The position numbers and the translations under genes were made by a program. The notes under the pieces are model-generated. The model searched no databases and had not been told where the DNA came from. It worked only from the letters and a program-made list of their open reading frames with translations. This document shows positions 53,183 through 60,757 of a stretch of DNA of 64,000 nt, in pieces. Origin of the DNA: Pseudonocardia acidicola (GTDB lineage: Bacteria; Actinomycetota; Actinomycetes; Mycobacteriales; Pseudonocardiaceae); contig NZ_JAAXLA010000001.1 of assembly GCF_012911935.1 (NCBI RefSeq), positions 62,001-126,000 of the forward strand, written 5' to 3'. Each line of letters opens with the position of its first letter. Positions within the stretch are counted from its first letter, which is position 1.

Positions 53183-53947
53183 TCAGCGGCAGCCGAGCTC
53201 GACGGTGCCGAGCCGGTCGATCGAGGCGACCACCACGTCGCCGGGGGCGACCGGGACGGCCGCGGTGAGCCCACCGGACAGGACGACGTCGCCGGCGCGC
53301 AGGCCCTCGCCGTCAGCGGCCATGGTGCGGACCATCCAGGCGACGGCGGCGGCCGGGTGACCCAGCGAAGCCGCGCCCGAGGCGGTGGCGACGACCTCGC
53401 CGTTCTTCTCCAGCACGACGCCGACCAGGCGCAGATCGATCCCGGCGGGCGGGACCGGGGTGCCGACGACGAACCGCCCGGCGGAGGTGTTGTCGGCGAC
53501 CACGTCGGCCATCGTGAACCGGTAGTCGCGGTAGCGGGAGTCGAGCACCTCGATGCCGACGGCGACCCCGGAGGACGCGGCGATCACGTCGGCGGCGGTG
53601 ACGTGCGCGCCGGCGAGGTCGCGGCCGAGCACGAACACGATCTCGGGTTCGCAGCGCGGCTGGATCAGCGCCGAGGTGTCCAGCGGTTCCCCGAGGTCGA
53701 GTGCGTTCGCCCCGGCGAGGAAGCCGAAGACCGGGCTGCTCACCCCGACCTGGGCCTGCTTGGCCCGAGAGGTCACCCCGAGTTTCCAGCCGACGAGTGG
53801 CCCGGCCGCGTCGCGCAGCACCCGCTGCACGGCGTAACCGGCGGCGAGGTCGAGGTCGGGGACCTCGTCGGAGAGCTGGTCGATCGCGGTGCGGTCGGCG
53901 ACGGCCTTGCTCAGCCGGGCGGCGAGGTCGCTGGTGTTGATCGCCAT
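53183..53947 (-). CDS. 2-oxo-3-hexenedioate decarboxylase (or hydratase) of the fumarylacetoacetase family
   Basis: Protein of 254 residues. Family marks are PLVGWKLGVTSRAKQAQVGV, the metal-binding LIQPRCEPEIVFVLGRD, EVLDSRYRDYRFTMADVVAD and [17 protein letters not shown]. The decarboxylase and hydratase of meta pathways are close homologues and form a complex. With the tautomerase immediately downstream and a hydratase upstream, this one is the likelier decarboxylase. TGATG coupling joins it to the gene at 53947. Confidence 0.82.
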   Translation of the reverse strand: MAINTSDLAARLSKAVADRTAIDQLSDEVPDLDLAAGYAVQRVLRDAAGPLVGWKLGVTSRAKQAQVGVSSPVFGFLAGANALDLGEPLDTSALIQPRCEPEIVFVLGRDLAGAHVTAADVIAASSGVAVGIEVLDSRYRDYRFTMADVVADNTSAGRFVVGTPVPPAGIDLRLVGVVLEKNGEVVATASGAASLGHPAAAVAWMVRTMAADGEGLRAGDVVLSGGLTAAVPVAPGDVVVASIDRLGTVELGCR

Positions 53948-54744
53948 CAGGAATCCTCTCCGGCGGCCACCCGGACGGTGACCGGCCCGAGCCGGTCGAA
54001 CTCCGCCCGGAACACGTCGCCCGGGTTCATCGGTACGGCGGCGTGCAGCGCGCCGGTCATGATCAGGTGGCCCGGCTCGAGCGCGACGCCGTTCTCGCCG
54101 AGCACGTTCGCCAGCCAGGCGACCACGGCGACCGGGTCGCCCAGCGCGGCGGCGCCGGCGCCGGTGTCGATCAGTTCGCCGTTGCGGGTGAGCGTCATAC
54201 CGACCAGCCGGCTGTCGATCCCGTCCAGCGGGACGACGTTGCTCGAGGTGGCCGTCGCGCCGTTCGAAGCGAGGTCGGCGACGGTGTCGGCGAGCTTGAT
54301 CCGCCAGTCCGCGATCCGCGAGTCGACGATCTCGAGCCCGGCGACGGCCCCGGCGATCGCGCGGCGGGCGTCGGTCACGGTGACGCCCGGCCCCTGCAGC
54401 CGCTCACCGAGCACGAAGACGATCTCGGCCTCGATCTTGGGGGAGATGAACCGGCCGAGCGGGATCGTGTCGCCGTCGCGGTAGACGGTCGAGGACAGGA
54501 CCGGGCCGTAGTCAGGAGAGTCGACACCGATCATCTTCTGCATCGGCTTGGAGGTCAGACCGACCTTGTAGCCGATGATCCGGTCACCGTCGGCGAGCAG
54601 CAGCTTGATCAGCTCCTGCTGCACCGCGTAGCCGTCCGCCATGCCCAGCGACGGGTCGTCGTCGGTGAAGGGCGGGATGGGCACCCGGGTCCGGCGGGCG
54701 TCGTAGAGCGCCTGCGCCTTCGCGGGCGCGTCGGTCACGGGCAT
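53947..54744 (-). CDS. 2-oxopent-4-enoate hydratase (or partner decarboxylase)
   Basis: Protein of 265 residues of the same family, with RIIGYKVGLTSKPMQKMIGV, FISPKIEAEIVFVLGERLQG, EIVDSRIADWRIKLADTVAD and LIMTGALHAAVPMNPGD. First gene of the hydratase-decarboxylase-tautomerase-ferredoxin operon. Which of the two homologues decarboxylates cannot be proven from sequence; this one has the FISPKIEAE form often seen in decarboxylases, so the names may be reversed. Perfect IclR-type palindromes lie 67-130 bp upstream. Confidence 0.82.
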   Translation of the reverse strand: MPVTDAPAKAQALYDARRTRVPIPPFTDDDPSLGMADGYAVQQELIKLLLADGDRIIGYKVGLTSKPMQKMIGVDSPDYGPVLSSTVYRDGDTIPLGRFISPKIEAEIVFVLGERLQGPGVTVTDARRAIAGAVAGLEIVDSRIADWRIKLADTVADLASNGATATSSNVVPLDGIDSRLVGMTLTRNGELIDTGAGAAALGDPVAVVAWLANVLGENGVALEPGHLIMTGALHAAVPMNPGDVFRAEFDRLGPVTVRVAAGEDS

Positions 54745-54810
54745 CGGTGGGTTCTCCTCGTCGTCGGGCTTCGTTCGTGATCGTGGTCCGACGGGCTGCT
54801 CCCGTCACCG

Positions 54811-54852
54811 CCGGCGTTCCGCTCGGCGGAACGCCGGTTCCAGGCCGGAACC
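54811..54852. promoter_or_regulatory. Two adjacent palindromes, IclR-type boxes, upstream of the hydratase operon
   Basis: CCGGCGTTCCG-CTCGG-CGGAACGCCGG at 54811-54837 has perfect 11-bp arms and contains the GTTC-N9-GAAC form (54816-54832). GGTTCC-AGGCC-GGAACC at 54836-54852 follows at once, with half-sites 7 apart. Both lie between the iclR stop and the hydratase start. Confidence 0.65.
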
Positions 54853-54863
54853 TCTCCCGTTGT

Positions 54864-54912
54864 CACGAACGGCACTTTCGTTCAAACCTATTGAACGAAC
54901 GTGCCGTTCGTG
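54864..54912. terminator. 22-bp inverted repeat between iclR and the hydratase operon
   Basis: CACGAACGGCACTTTCGTTC and the continuing AA at 54864-54885 are complementary, with one mismatch, to 54891-54912, around a 5-base loop ACCTA. It starts 16 bp beyond the iclR stop. It probably ends the iclR transcript; the arms repeat CGAACG/CGTTCG, so protein binding is also possible. Confidence 0.75.
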
Positions 54913-54927
54913 AGCACCGGCGAGTGT

Positions 54928-55728
54928 TCACGCCTCCCGGCCCCGGGGCAGCAGCGCGGTCGTCTCCGGCGACCAGCCGAGGCGGCGGGACACCGCCTCG
55001 CCCGCCTCGACCAGCGCGCGGGCGTGCCGGCGGCGCGGCACCGCGCCGAACCGGGCCACCGGCGCCCCGATGCTCAGCGCGGCCACCACGTCGCCGTGGA
55101 TGTCCCGGATCGGGGCGGCGATCGAGGCCACCCCGACCTCGCGCTCGTTGATCGCCTCCGCCCAGCCACGGGCACGCACGGTGGCGAGCTCGTCACGCAG
55201 CACGGCCGGGTCGGTGATCGTGTGCGGGGTGAGCCGGGTCAGGGTGTCGCGGGCCAGGTAGGCCTCCCGCTCGGCGTCCGGGCGGTGGGCCAGCAGCACC
55301 TTGCCCGAACTGGTGCAGTGCGCAGGCACCCGGCGCCCGGTCTCGGTGAACAGCCGCAGCGAGTGCGCGCTCTCCAGCCGGTCGACATAGACGACCTCGT
55401 CACCGTCGAGCACACCGACCTGCGAAGACTCCCCGGTCTGCTCGCGCAGCTGGGCCAGCACCGGCCCGGCCGCGGCGTGCAGGTCCAGGTGCACCTTGAC
55501 CGCCTCACCGAGCTCGAACATGACGATGCCGAGCCGGTACCCGCCGGTGCGCGCGTCCTGCTCGATCAGGCCCTCGGCGACCAGCGTCGACAACAGCCGG
55601 TGCACGTTGGACTTGCCGAGGTCGAGCCGGCGGGCCAGCTCGGAGACCCCGAGCGACTCCTCGCGGGTCAGGAACGCCTTGAGCAGCCGGGCCGCGTTGC
55701 GGACGGTGGACAGCGTCGCGTCGGTCAT
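54928..55728 (-). CDS. IclR family regulator of the second meta-cleavage operon
   Basis: Regulator of 266 residues. The helix-turn-helix is LGVSELARRLDLGKSNVHRL. The effector domain shows VGVLDGDEVVYVDRLESA, RVPAHCTSSGKVLLAH and VGVASIAAPIRDIHGD. ATG 55728 is the last of a chain of four identical initiation sites created by the 38-bp repeats. It precedes the hydratase operon in the same direction and is the best candidate to bind the boxes at 54811-54852. Confidence 0.92.
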   Translation of the reverse strand: MTDATLSTVRNAARLLKAFLTREESLGVSELARRLDLGKSNVHRLLSTLVAEGLIEQDARTGGYRLGIVMFELGEAVKVHLDLHAAAGPVLAQLREQTGESSQVGVLDGDEVVYVDRLESAHSLRLFTETGRRVPAHCTSSGKVLLAHRPDAEREAYLARDTLTRLTPHTITDPAVLRDELATVRARGWAEAINEREVGVASIAAPIRDIHGDVVAALSIGAPVARFGAVPRRRHARALVEAGEAVSRRLGWSPETTALLPRGREA

Positions 55729-55846
55729 GACCCCGCCTCCGCGGGAGGGAGTGCGTCGGCGGTCATGACCCCGCCTCCGCGGGAGGGAGTGCGTCGGCGG
55801 TCATGACCCCGCCTCCGCGGGAGGGAGTGCGTCGGCGGTCATGACG
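55724..55846 (-). repeat. Three 38-bp tandem repeats encoding chained leader peptides
   Basis: Units start at 55724, 55762 and 55800 and a partial fourth at 55838; the three full units are identical. On the minus strand each carries GGAGG, six bases and ATG. Each ATG opens a 13-residue frame, MTADALPPAEAGS. Its TGA overlaps the next ATG as ATGA: 55801-55842, 55763-55804 and 55725-55766. The first overlaps the stop of the 255-residue gene upstream and the last leads into the iclR ATG. So the whole set is one translational chain. Confidence 0.85.
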
Positions 55847-56606
55847 CCGGCGTCTCGGACGTCTCCGCCGCTTCGGCGGGCGGGCGCGGCGTCCAGTCCC
55901 GGCGCCCGCCGACCGACGCGAGCAGCGCCTTGCGGACGTCGTCGGGGTCGGGGTCGGGGGAGTCGGCGAGGGCGGCGACGGCCTCGTCACGAGGCGCGAT
56001 GGCGCGGGCCAGCAGCGCCTGCGCCCGGGGCAGTCCGGCCGAGGCCGCGCCGACCAGTTCGTCGACCAGCCGCTCCCGGCCGCGGACCCGGCTGCGGATG
56101 GTCTCGAAGTCCCGCGCGGCCGCGGAGTGCCCGCTGGCCAGCCCGGACCCGACGTGCCCCGCGTGGTGCGGGGTCAACCCCGATCCCGGCTGGGCGACCA
56201 CGTGGTAGACCACCGTGGTCAGCCCGAGCGCGTGCTTGACCTCCTCGTACGCGGGAGCGGCGGACTCGTCGACGAGCCCGAGCGCGGGCACCACGACCGG
56301 GTCGTAGAACCGCAGCGTCCAGCTGAGCCCGGGGAGCTCGCCGGCCAGCTCGACCTCCTGGCCGCGCAGCGGACCGAGATCCTCGCGGGTGGCCAGCAGG
56401 TGCAGGTTGCGCACCCCGACCGCGGCGACCCGCACCGGCCGGCCGGTGGCCAGCAGCGGCATCCGGCCGCGGATCGCGGGCGGAAAGGTGTCCGCCTGGG
56501 CGAGGTAGGCGCGGTGCAACGCGGCCACGTACTCGGCGACGGCCGCGCGCATGCCCTCGGGCCCGGGGGGACCGGCCTGCTCGCGAGGGGTCTGGGGATC
56601 GGGCAT
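55839..56606 (-). CDS. Conserved-looking protein of unknown function in the extradiol cluster
   Basis: Protein of 255 residues with no family I recognise. It is soluble, without signal or membrane segment. Segments are RMPLLATGRPVRVAAVGVRN, VVVPALGLVDESAAPAYEEV, YHVVAQPGSGLTPHHAGHVG and a C-terminal Pro/Ala-rich tail. The HHAGH cluster could bind metal. ATG 56606 is supported by GGAGG 6 nt upstream; longer open frames to 56735 lack such a site. It is divergent from the first extradiol dioxygenase and shares with it a region holding an IclR-type box. It is linked through the repeat leaders to iclR. Confidence 0.65.
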   Translation of the reverse strand: MPDPQTPREQAGPPGPEGMRAAVAEYVAALHRAYLAQADTFPPAIRGRMPLLATGRPVRVAAVGVRNLHLLATREDLGPLRGQEVELAGELPGLSWTLRFYDPVVVPALGLVDESAAPAYEEVKHALGLTTVVYHVVAQPGSGLTPHHAGHVGSGLASGHSAAARDFETIRSRVRGRERLVDELVGAASAGLPRAQALLARAIAPRDEAVAALADSPDPDPDDVRKALLASVGGRRDWTPRPPAEAAETSETPAS

Positions 56607-56620
56607 CTCGCCCTCCTGCC

Positions 56621-56637
56621 GTTCTGATATCTGGAAC
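56621..56637. promoter_or_regulatory. IclR-type box GTTCTGATATCTGGAAC
   Basis: GTTC-N9-GAAC with the inner palindrome GATATC, 15 bp upstream of the 255-residue gene's start and 128 bp before the divergent extradiol dioxygenase. TTCCGGAA follows close by. Confidence 0.55.
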
Positions 56638-56764
56638 AGCCGCTCTTCCTTCCGGAACGCTAAGCGGGCTAGCGTCGACGCGTCAAGGCGCAGCGACACG
56701 ACCGAATCGTCCGCGCCCTGCACCCGACACGACATCTGCCACGCGACACCAGGAGCTGATTGCC

Positions 56765-57679
56765 GTGGGGATTCTCCGGCTGGCCCACATCGACGTCCGG
56801 ACTCCGGACCTCGACCTCGCCACCGCCTACTACACCGAGGTCATGGGCCTGCAGACGGTGCAGCGGACCGACGACACCGTCTACTTCAAGTGCTGGGACG
56901 AGGAGGACCACCACTCGCTGCGGATGCGTTACCACCCGCGCACCGGGCTGGACTCCTTCACCTTCCGCGTCGAAGCCGAGGACGACCTGCACGAGTTCGA
57001 GAAGAAGGTCGAGGCCTACGGCTGCCCGACGAGCCGGGTGTCCAGGGGCGAGGCCGTCGGGCAGGGCGAGTCGATCCGCTTCGAGGTCCCCTCCGGCCAG
57101 ATCATGGAGCTGGTCTGGGACATCGAGAAGACCGGCAACATGCTCGGCAAACGCAACCCCTCGCCGGTCCCGCCGCCGGACCTGCCCGGCATCGCGCCGC
57201 CCCGGATGGACCACATGCTGGTCAACGCCGAGGAGGTCGCCGAGTCGGCCAGCTTCTTCATCGACGTGCTGGGCCTGCGGATGACGGAGCAGGTGCTCGA
57301 CGGCAACGGCCACCAGCTCGGCGTGTGGCTGGCCGGCCGGACGAACTCGCCGCACGACATCGCGATCGTCAACGGCCCGAACGGCGCGCTGCACCACTGG
57401 GCGTACTGGCTCGACGACTGGGACCACATCCGCAAGGCCGCCGACACCCTCGCCTACAACGGCGTGCAGATCGACCAGGGTCCGACCCGGCACGGCATCA
57501 CCCGGGGCAACACCATCTACTTCTTCGACCCGCTCGGCATCCGCAACGAAGTCTTCACCGGCGGCTACTGGGTGGACCCGGACACCGAGATCATCACCTG
57601 GACCGAGGACAACTTCGGAAAGGGACTCTTCTACTACGAGAACGTCGTCAGCCAGCGCTTCCTGCGGATGCACACCTAA
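56765..57679 (+). CDS. Type I extradiol dioxygenase (catechol 2,3-dioxygenase family), copy 1
   Basis: Vicinal-oxygen-chelate dioxygenase of 304 residues with two fold repeats. Iron ligands are His150 (PPRMDHMLV), His210 or 211 (GALHHWAYW) and Glu262 (RNEVFTGG). Acid-base and substrate residues known from XylE are present: His197, His243 and Tyr252 (RHGITRGNTIYFFDP). It should open a catechol next to the two hydroxyls to give a 2-hydroxymuconic semialdehyde. GTG 56765 with AGGAG upstream. Only 16 nt separate it from the second copy. Confidence 0.92.
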   Translation: MGILRLAHIDVRTPDLDLATAYYTEVMGLQTVQRTDDTVYFKCWDEEDHHSLRMRYHPRTGLDSFTFRVEAEDDLHEFEKKVEAYGCPTSRVSRGEAVGQGESIRFEVPSGQIMELVWDIEKTGNMLGKRNPSPVPPPDLPGIAPPRMDHMLVNAEEVAESASFFIDVLGLRMTEQVLDGNGHQLGVWLAGRTNSPHDIAIVNGPNGALHHWAYWLDDWDHIRKAADTLAYNGVQIDQGPTRHGITRGNTIYFFDPLGIRNEVFTGGYWVDPDTEIITWTEDNFGKGLFYYENVVSQRFLRMHT

Positions 57680-57695
57680 GAAAGGGACACCCGCC

Positions 57696-58625
57696 ATGCC
57701 GGATCGGATCCTGCGGCTGCAGCACGTCGAGGTGCGCGTTCCCGACCTCGAACTGTGCACCGCCTACTACACGGAGGTCCTGGGCCTCATCGAGACCGCG
57801 CGCGACGTCAAGGACGGCGCCGACCGGGTGTTCCTCAAGTGCTGGGACGAGCGCGAGCACCACTCGGTGGTCCTGCGCCAGGCACCCACCTACGGCCTCG
57901 ACCACATGTCGTTCAAGGTCGCCGAGGCGGCCGACCTCGACTACTTCACCGAGAAGCTCGAGGCGGCGAGCGTGCCGGTCAAGCGCTACGCCGCCCGCGA
58001 GCTGGGCCCGGGCTGGGGCGAGGCGATCCGCTTCGACTCGCCGTCCGGCCACCTCGTCGAGCTGGTCCACGGGATGGAGCGGGTCGGCAACATGCTCCCG
58101 ATGACCAACCCGCCGCCCCGGCCGCAGGACCTGGTCGGCATCGCGCCGCCGCGGCTGGACCACGTGTTCGTGATGGCCGAGGACGTCGGGGAGTTCACCC
58201 GGTTCTTCATCGAGCTGCTGGAGTTCCGGCTCACCGAGCAGATCGTTGCCAACGACGGCCACCAGCTCGCGACGTTCCTCGAGCACAGCCACACCCCGCA
58301 CGACATCGCCGTGATCACCGGTCCCAACGGCGGGCTGCACCACTTCGCGTTCTGGATGGACGACTGGAACGGCATCCGGGAGGCGGCCGACACGCTGGCC
58401 TATCACGGCGTGACGATCGACGTCGCGCCCACCCGGCACGGCGTGACCCGCGGCTACACCACCTATTTCTTCGACCCGGTCGGCAACCGCAACGAGCTGT
58501 TCACCGGCGGCTACTGGGTGGACCCGGACTTCGAGCCGATCACCTGGACCGAAGAGGAGATGGGCCGCGCCATCTTCTACTACCACCGCCAGGTCAACGA
58601 GCGCTTCTTCACGGTGCACTCGTGA
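57696..58625 (+). CDS. Type I extradiol dioxygenase (catechol 2,3-dioxygenase family), copy 2
   Basis: Paralogue of 309 residues. Iron ligands His156 (PPRLDHVFV), His215 or 216 (GGLHHFAFW) and Glu267 (RNELFTGGYW) are complete, as are His202, His248 and Tyr257. The two tandem copies differ enough in the substrate-facing segments (LGPGWGEAIRF against EAVGQGESIRF) to suggest different catechols or a mixed oligomer. Start ATG follows AAAGGGA. A histidine phosphatase gene follows in the same direction. Confidence 0.92.
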   Translation: MPDRILRLQHVEVRVPDLELCTAYYTEVLGLIETARDVKDGADRVFLKCWDEREHHSVVLRQAPTYGLDHMSFKVAEAADLDYFTEKLEAASVPVKRYAARELGPGWGEAIRFDSPSGHLVELVHGMERVGNMLPMTNPPPRPQDLVGIAPPRLDHVFVMAEDVGEFTRFFIELLEFRLTEQIVANDGHQLATFLEHSHTPHDIAVITGPNGGLHHFAFWMDDWNGIREAADTLAYHGVTIDVAPTRHGVTRGYTTYFFDPVGNRNELFTGGYWVDPDFEPITWTEEEMGRAIFYYHRQVNERFFTVHS

Positions 58626-58665
58626 CCGCCCCCGCCGACGTCCTGCTTCCCGCGGAGGTGCAGTC

Positions 58666-59760
58666 ATGACCGAGCGCCCGGACGCGCGCAAGATCGACCG
58701 CTACGAGGCCCCCAACTATCTGGCCCGCTACCGCGAGCGCCAGGGCAGCCGGGGCAAGGCCGCCTCGACCAACGGCTCGGCGAACGGCGCCGGCGTGCTC
58801 GCCGCGCCGGAGGGGCCCGACGCCCGTCCCGGTACTCGCCCCGACTCCACGCCGCTGTACCTGCGCCGGTTCCGGGAGCGCGCCGCGACGACGGCCGCGC
58901 CGGCCCACCGCGTCGAGTACGAAGGGGCGACCTTCAGCCCGGAGCTGGCCGAGGCCACCCGGGGCAAGGAGATCGCGGCGCCGATGGAGCGCCGGGTCTC
59001 CGAGAAGATCATCTGCGAGATCTCGATCATCCGGCACGGCGTCACCCAGGGCTACTCCACCGACGCCGGGCTGACCCCGATGGGCGGCTGGCAGGCCCAC
59101 CGCCGCGGGCACGAACTGGCCCGGCGGTGGGACTCCGGGGACAAGGTCCGGCTGGTCTGCGCGAACACCAACCGGGCCCGGCAGACTGCCGAGCAGATCT
59201 ACCGCGGCGCGACCGACGGCCTGCAGATGTGGGGCCACGATGTCGAGCTGTCCGAGCCCGAGCCGATCCCCGAGCTGCGCAACTTCGGGGTCTGGACCCC
59301 CGACGGGCTGCGCGACGTCACCTCGGCGTTCCGGCAGTACCAGTCGACGATGGAGAAGCTCGAGCGGATGGCGGTGGGGGACCGGCCGCGCTGGCTGGTC
59401 GAGATCGACCGCTTCTACCGGGTTCAGCTCGGCGGCGCCGACCCGATCCAGATGTGGCTGACCATCCCGCTGATGTACTTCGAGCCGCCCGCGCTCTGCG
59501 TGCGCCGGTTCTGGCGCGGGTTCCACCGGCTCATCGCGGAGTCACCGGACCACAGGCGGATCGTCGCGGCCACGCACTCCGGGCCGATGCGCGCGTTCGC
59601 GACGTGGGCGCACGGCTACGACCCGGGTGAACCGCTGAACACCGAGGAGATCCGCGTCAAGCTCCGCGAGGGAGGGCAGACTGCGTTCGTGTCCTACCGC
59701 AACCGCGTCACCGAGGTGAACGTCCCGCCGCCCGACGAGTTCCCGCAGTGGGAGTCGTGA
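58666..59760 (+). CDS. Histidine phosphatase superfamily protein with N-terminal repeat extension
   Basis: Branch-1 histidine phosphatase of 364 residues. SIIRHGVTQGYSTDAGLTPM holds the RHG motif (His124 nucleophile), ANTNRARQTAEQIYRG the second Arg, and AATHSGPMRAFATWA the second catalytic His. About 110 extra N-terminal residues contain two copies of a short motif, NYLARYRER (17-25) and LYLRRFRER (64-72). In the p-cresol system of Corynebacterium a phosphohydrolase (CreD) removes the phosphate set by the kinase; this gene is the natural candidate for that step here. It sits between the extradiol genes and an iclR. Confidence 0.85.
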   Translation: MTERPDARKIDRYEAPNYLARYRERQGSRGKAASTNGSANGAGVLAAPEGPDARPGTRPDSTPLYLRRFRERAATTAAPAHRVEYEGATFSPELAEATRGKEIAAPMERRVSEKIICEISIIRHGVTQGYSTDAGLTPMGGWQAHRRGHELARRWDSGDKVRLVCANTNRARQTAEQIYRGATDGLQMWGHDVELSEPEPIPELRNFGVWTPDGLRDVTSAFRQYQSTMEKLERMAVGDRPRWLVEIDRFYRVQLGGADPIQMWLTIPLMYFEPPALCVRRFWRGFHRLIAESPDHRRIVAATHSGPMRAFATWAHGYDPGEPLNTEEIRVKLREGGQTAFVSYRNRVTEVNVPPPDEFPQWES

Positions 59761-59767
59761 GCCGCCG

Positions 59768-60685
59768 ATGACCGTGGCGGACCTCGGCATCAGCAACGGC
59801 GCTGACCCGATCCTCGATCCCGCGCGGCTCGCCCCGGACGTCCCGGACCTGGTTCCGGACGGCCCGGTCGGCGAGCCGGCGGGAGCCCCGGGGTCCGGCG
59901 CCGAGTCCGGCAGCGACATCGGGGACGGCCCGCTGCGGTCGGTGTCCATCGCGATGTCGGTGCTCGATTGCTTCGGCACCGAAACCGAGCTCGGCGCGAC
60001 CAAGGTCGCGCAGCGGCTCGGCGTCGCGAAGAGCACCGCCTGCCGGATGCTGGCCGCGCTGGCCTCCGGTGGGCTGCTCGAGCGGACCCGGACCGGGCGG
60101 TACCGGCTGGGGCTGCGCCTGTTCGAGATCGGGCAGCTCGCGGTGGACCGGCTCATGCTGCGAGAGCTCGCCCTGCCGGTCCTGGGTGACCTGCGCGAGG
60201 TGCTGCGGGAGACGGTGCAGCTCGGCGTGCCGGTGGGCGCGGACGTGCTGTTCGTCGACCGGCTCGACGGCGCGGCTGCCGGCACCCGGTTCCACACCGA
60301 GCTCTACCGCCGCGGACCCGGGCACTCGTCGAGCGCGGGCAAGGCCATCGCCGCCTTCAACCCGGCGATGGAGCGGGCGATCATGGAACGCGGGTTCATC
60401 CGGCGTACGCCCTTCACCATCGTCGACCCGGGCCGCTACCAGCAGGTGCTCCGGCAGATCCGGGTCGACGGCTACGCGGCGTCCCGGGAGGAGTACGAGC
60501 TGGGCACGTCCTCGGTCGGCGCACCGATCGTGCTGACCCGGGGTGGGCGGCGGATCGCGGTGGCGGCGATCTCGGTGGTCGGCGCGACACCGCGGGTCCT
60601 GGGCCCACGCAAGGTCGCCGTGGTGCAGAGTGTCCGTCGAGCCGCCGCCACGGTCTCCGCGATGTTGGAGCGGTCCCAGGAGTAA
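59768..60685 (+). CDS. IclR family regulator with long N-terminal extension
   Basis: Regulator of 305 residues. The first 60 or so are Asp/Pro/Gly-rich (DLVPDGPVGEPAGAPGSGAE). The helix-turn-helix follows (LGATKVAQRLGVAKSTACRM), then the effector domain (VQLGVPVGADVLFVDRLDGA, GHSSSAGKAIAAF, SVGAPIVLTRGG). It starts 8 nt after the phosphatase and is thus co-transcribed with it. It may control the large oxidoreductase gene downstream or the dioxygenase operon itself. Confidence 0.9.
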   Translation: MTVADLGISNGADPILDPARLAPDVPDLVPDGPVGEPAGAPGSGAESGSDIGDGPLRSVSIAMSVLDCFGTETELGATKVAQRLGVAKSTACRMLAALASGGLLERTRTGRYRLGLRLFEIGQLAVDRLMLRELALPVLGDLREVLRETVQLGVPVGADVLFVDRLDGAAAGTRFHTELYRRGPGHSSSAGKAIAAFNPAMERAIMERGFIRRTPFTIVDPGRYQQVLRQIRVDGYAASREEYELGTSSVGAPIVLTRGGRRIAVAAISVVGATPRVLGPRKVAVVQSVRRAAATVSAMLERSQE

Positions 60686-60690
60686 CGCCC

Positions 60691-60730
60691 GTGCGCGGTA
60701 GGTGGTGCCAGAGCACCGCTCACCGCGCAC
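60691..60730. repeat. Dispersed 18-4-18 palindrome, copy 3
   Basis: Left arm GTGCGCGGTAGGTGGTGC, loop CAGA, right arm GCACCGCTCACCGCGCAC. It lies 6 bp after the iclR stop and 28 bp before the next start, so it may end the upstream transcript. Confidence 0.85.
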
Positions 60731-60757
60731 GAGCCGAGCGAAGTGAGGCATCCGGCG

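Noticed and set aside
55724..55846. CRISPR array
   Set aside because: The repeats are directly tandem with no spacers, contain start codons and ribosome-binding sites, and no cas gene is nearby.
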